DNA of 64,000 nucleotides. It comes from Vitellaria paradoxa. Taxonomy: Eukaryota; Streptophyta; Magnoliopsida; Ericales; Sapotaceae. Where the stretch lies: assembly GCA_019916065.1 (NCBI GenBank), contig CM034238.1, positions 27,577,246-27,641,245 on the forward strand, read 5' to 3'. Under the pieces are notes generated by a model. That model saw only the letters and a program-made list of their open reading frames with translations, did no database searches and had not been told where the DNA came from. Positions 63,928 to 64,000 of the stretch are shown here, in pieces. Position 1 is the stretch's first letter; each line of letters opens with the position of its first letter. Both the position numbers and the translations under genes were made by a program.

Positions 63928-64000
63928 TATTAATTATGTTTTGCCCTTCGTCTCCACATTTTCCTGCTCAAGCTCATTCATCATCTTCGAGTTTTGATTT

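Overview
This window is nuclear DNA from a flowering plant, most likely a eudicot. It is AT-rich, with spliced genes, GT-AG introns and dense plant-type transposable elements. It holds one host gene that I can name with confidence. Almost everything else is mobile DNA, much of it nested.

Region by region: (1) 1-4804 is intergenic: two diverged copies of a decayed coiled-coil-coding exon, a short inverted-repeat element, a CT microsatellite and probably the SMG1 3' UTR. (2) 4805-25521, minus strand, is SMG1, the PI3K-related kinase that phosphorylates UPF1 in nonsense-mediated mRNA decay. I place 15 exons (about 3,790 codons), including the kinase catalytic loop and a terminal FATC domain. Exon 2 (about 5 kb) carries about a dozen single-base frame breaks between 20.0 and 24.2 kb; all other exons join in frame. 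The introns hold two TRIM elements (one with a perfect 5-bp target duplication), a solo LTR with a perfect target duplication, and two LINE 3' ends. (3) 25735-26920 is a long-terminal-inverted-repeat element just upstream of the SMG1 start codon. (4) 26935-33853 is a decayed MuDR-type (MULE) transposon with matching terminal inverted repeats, a broken transposase and a nested MITE. (5) 33869-36660 contains a Helitron-type 3' end, tandem duplications and degenerate LTR-like repeats. (6) 36664-39439 is a decayed pol of a Tat-lineage Ty3/gypsy element, followed by a 100-N assembly gap. (7) 39540-62277 is a second, largely intact Tat element, with its 5' part lost at the gap. It has pol with two RNase H domains, a 113-bp tandem array, a spliced antisense gene and a 3' LTR rich in G-boxes. 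(8) 44015-57928 is a young Athila-lineage element inserted into that Tat element with target duplication GTACG. Its two 1.5-kb LTRs differ at about seven positions. (9) 62278-64000 holds a tRNA-derived SINE with a duplicated B box and an AT-rich inverted-repeat element.

The most unusual signals are: a palindromic motif (core TATTCGAATA) that recurs inside the Athila element as pairs spaced 20-22 bp; the four-exon antisense gene of the Tat element; and the tight cluster of single-base frame breaks confined to one SMG1 exon. Nothing indicates an operon, a CRISPR array or any bacterial feature. Family assignments rest on reading translated motifs by eye; no database search was run.
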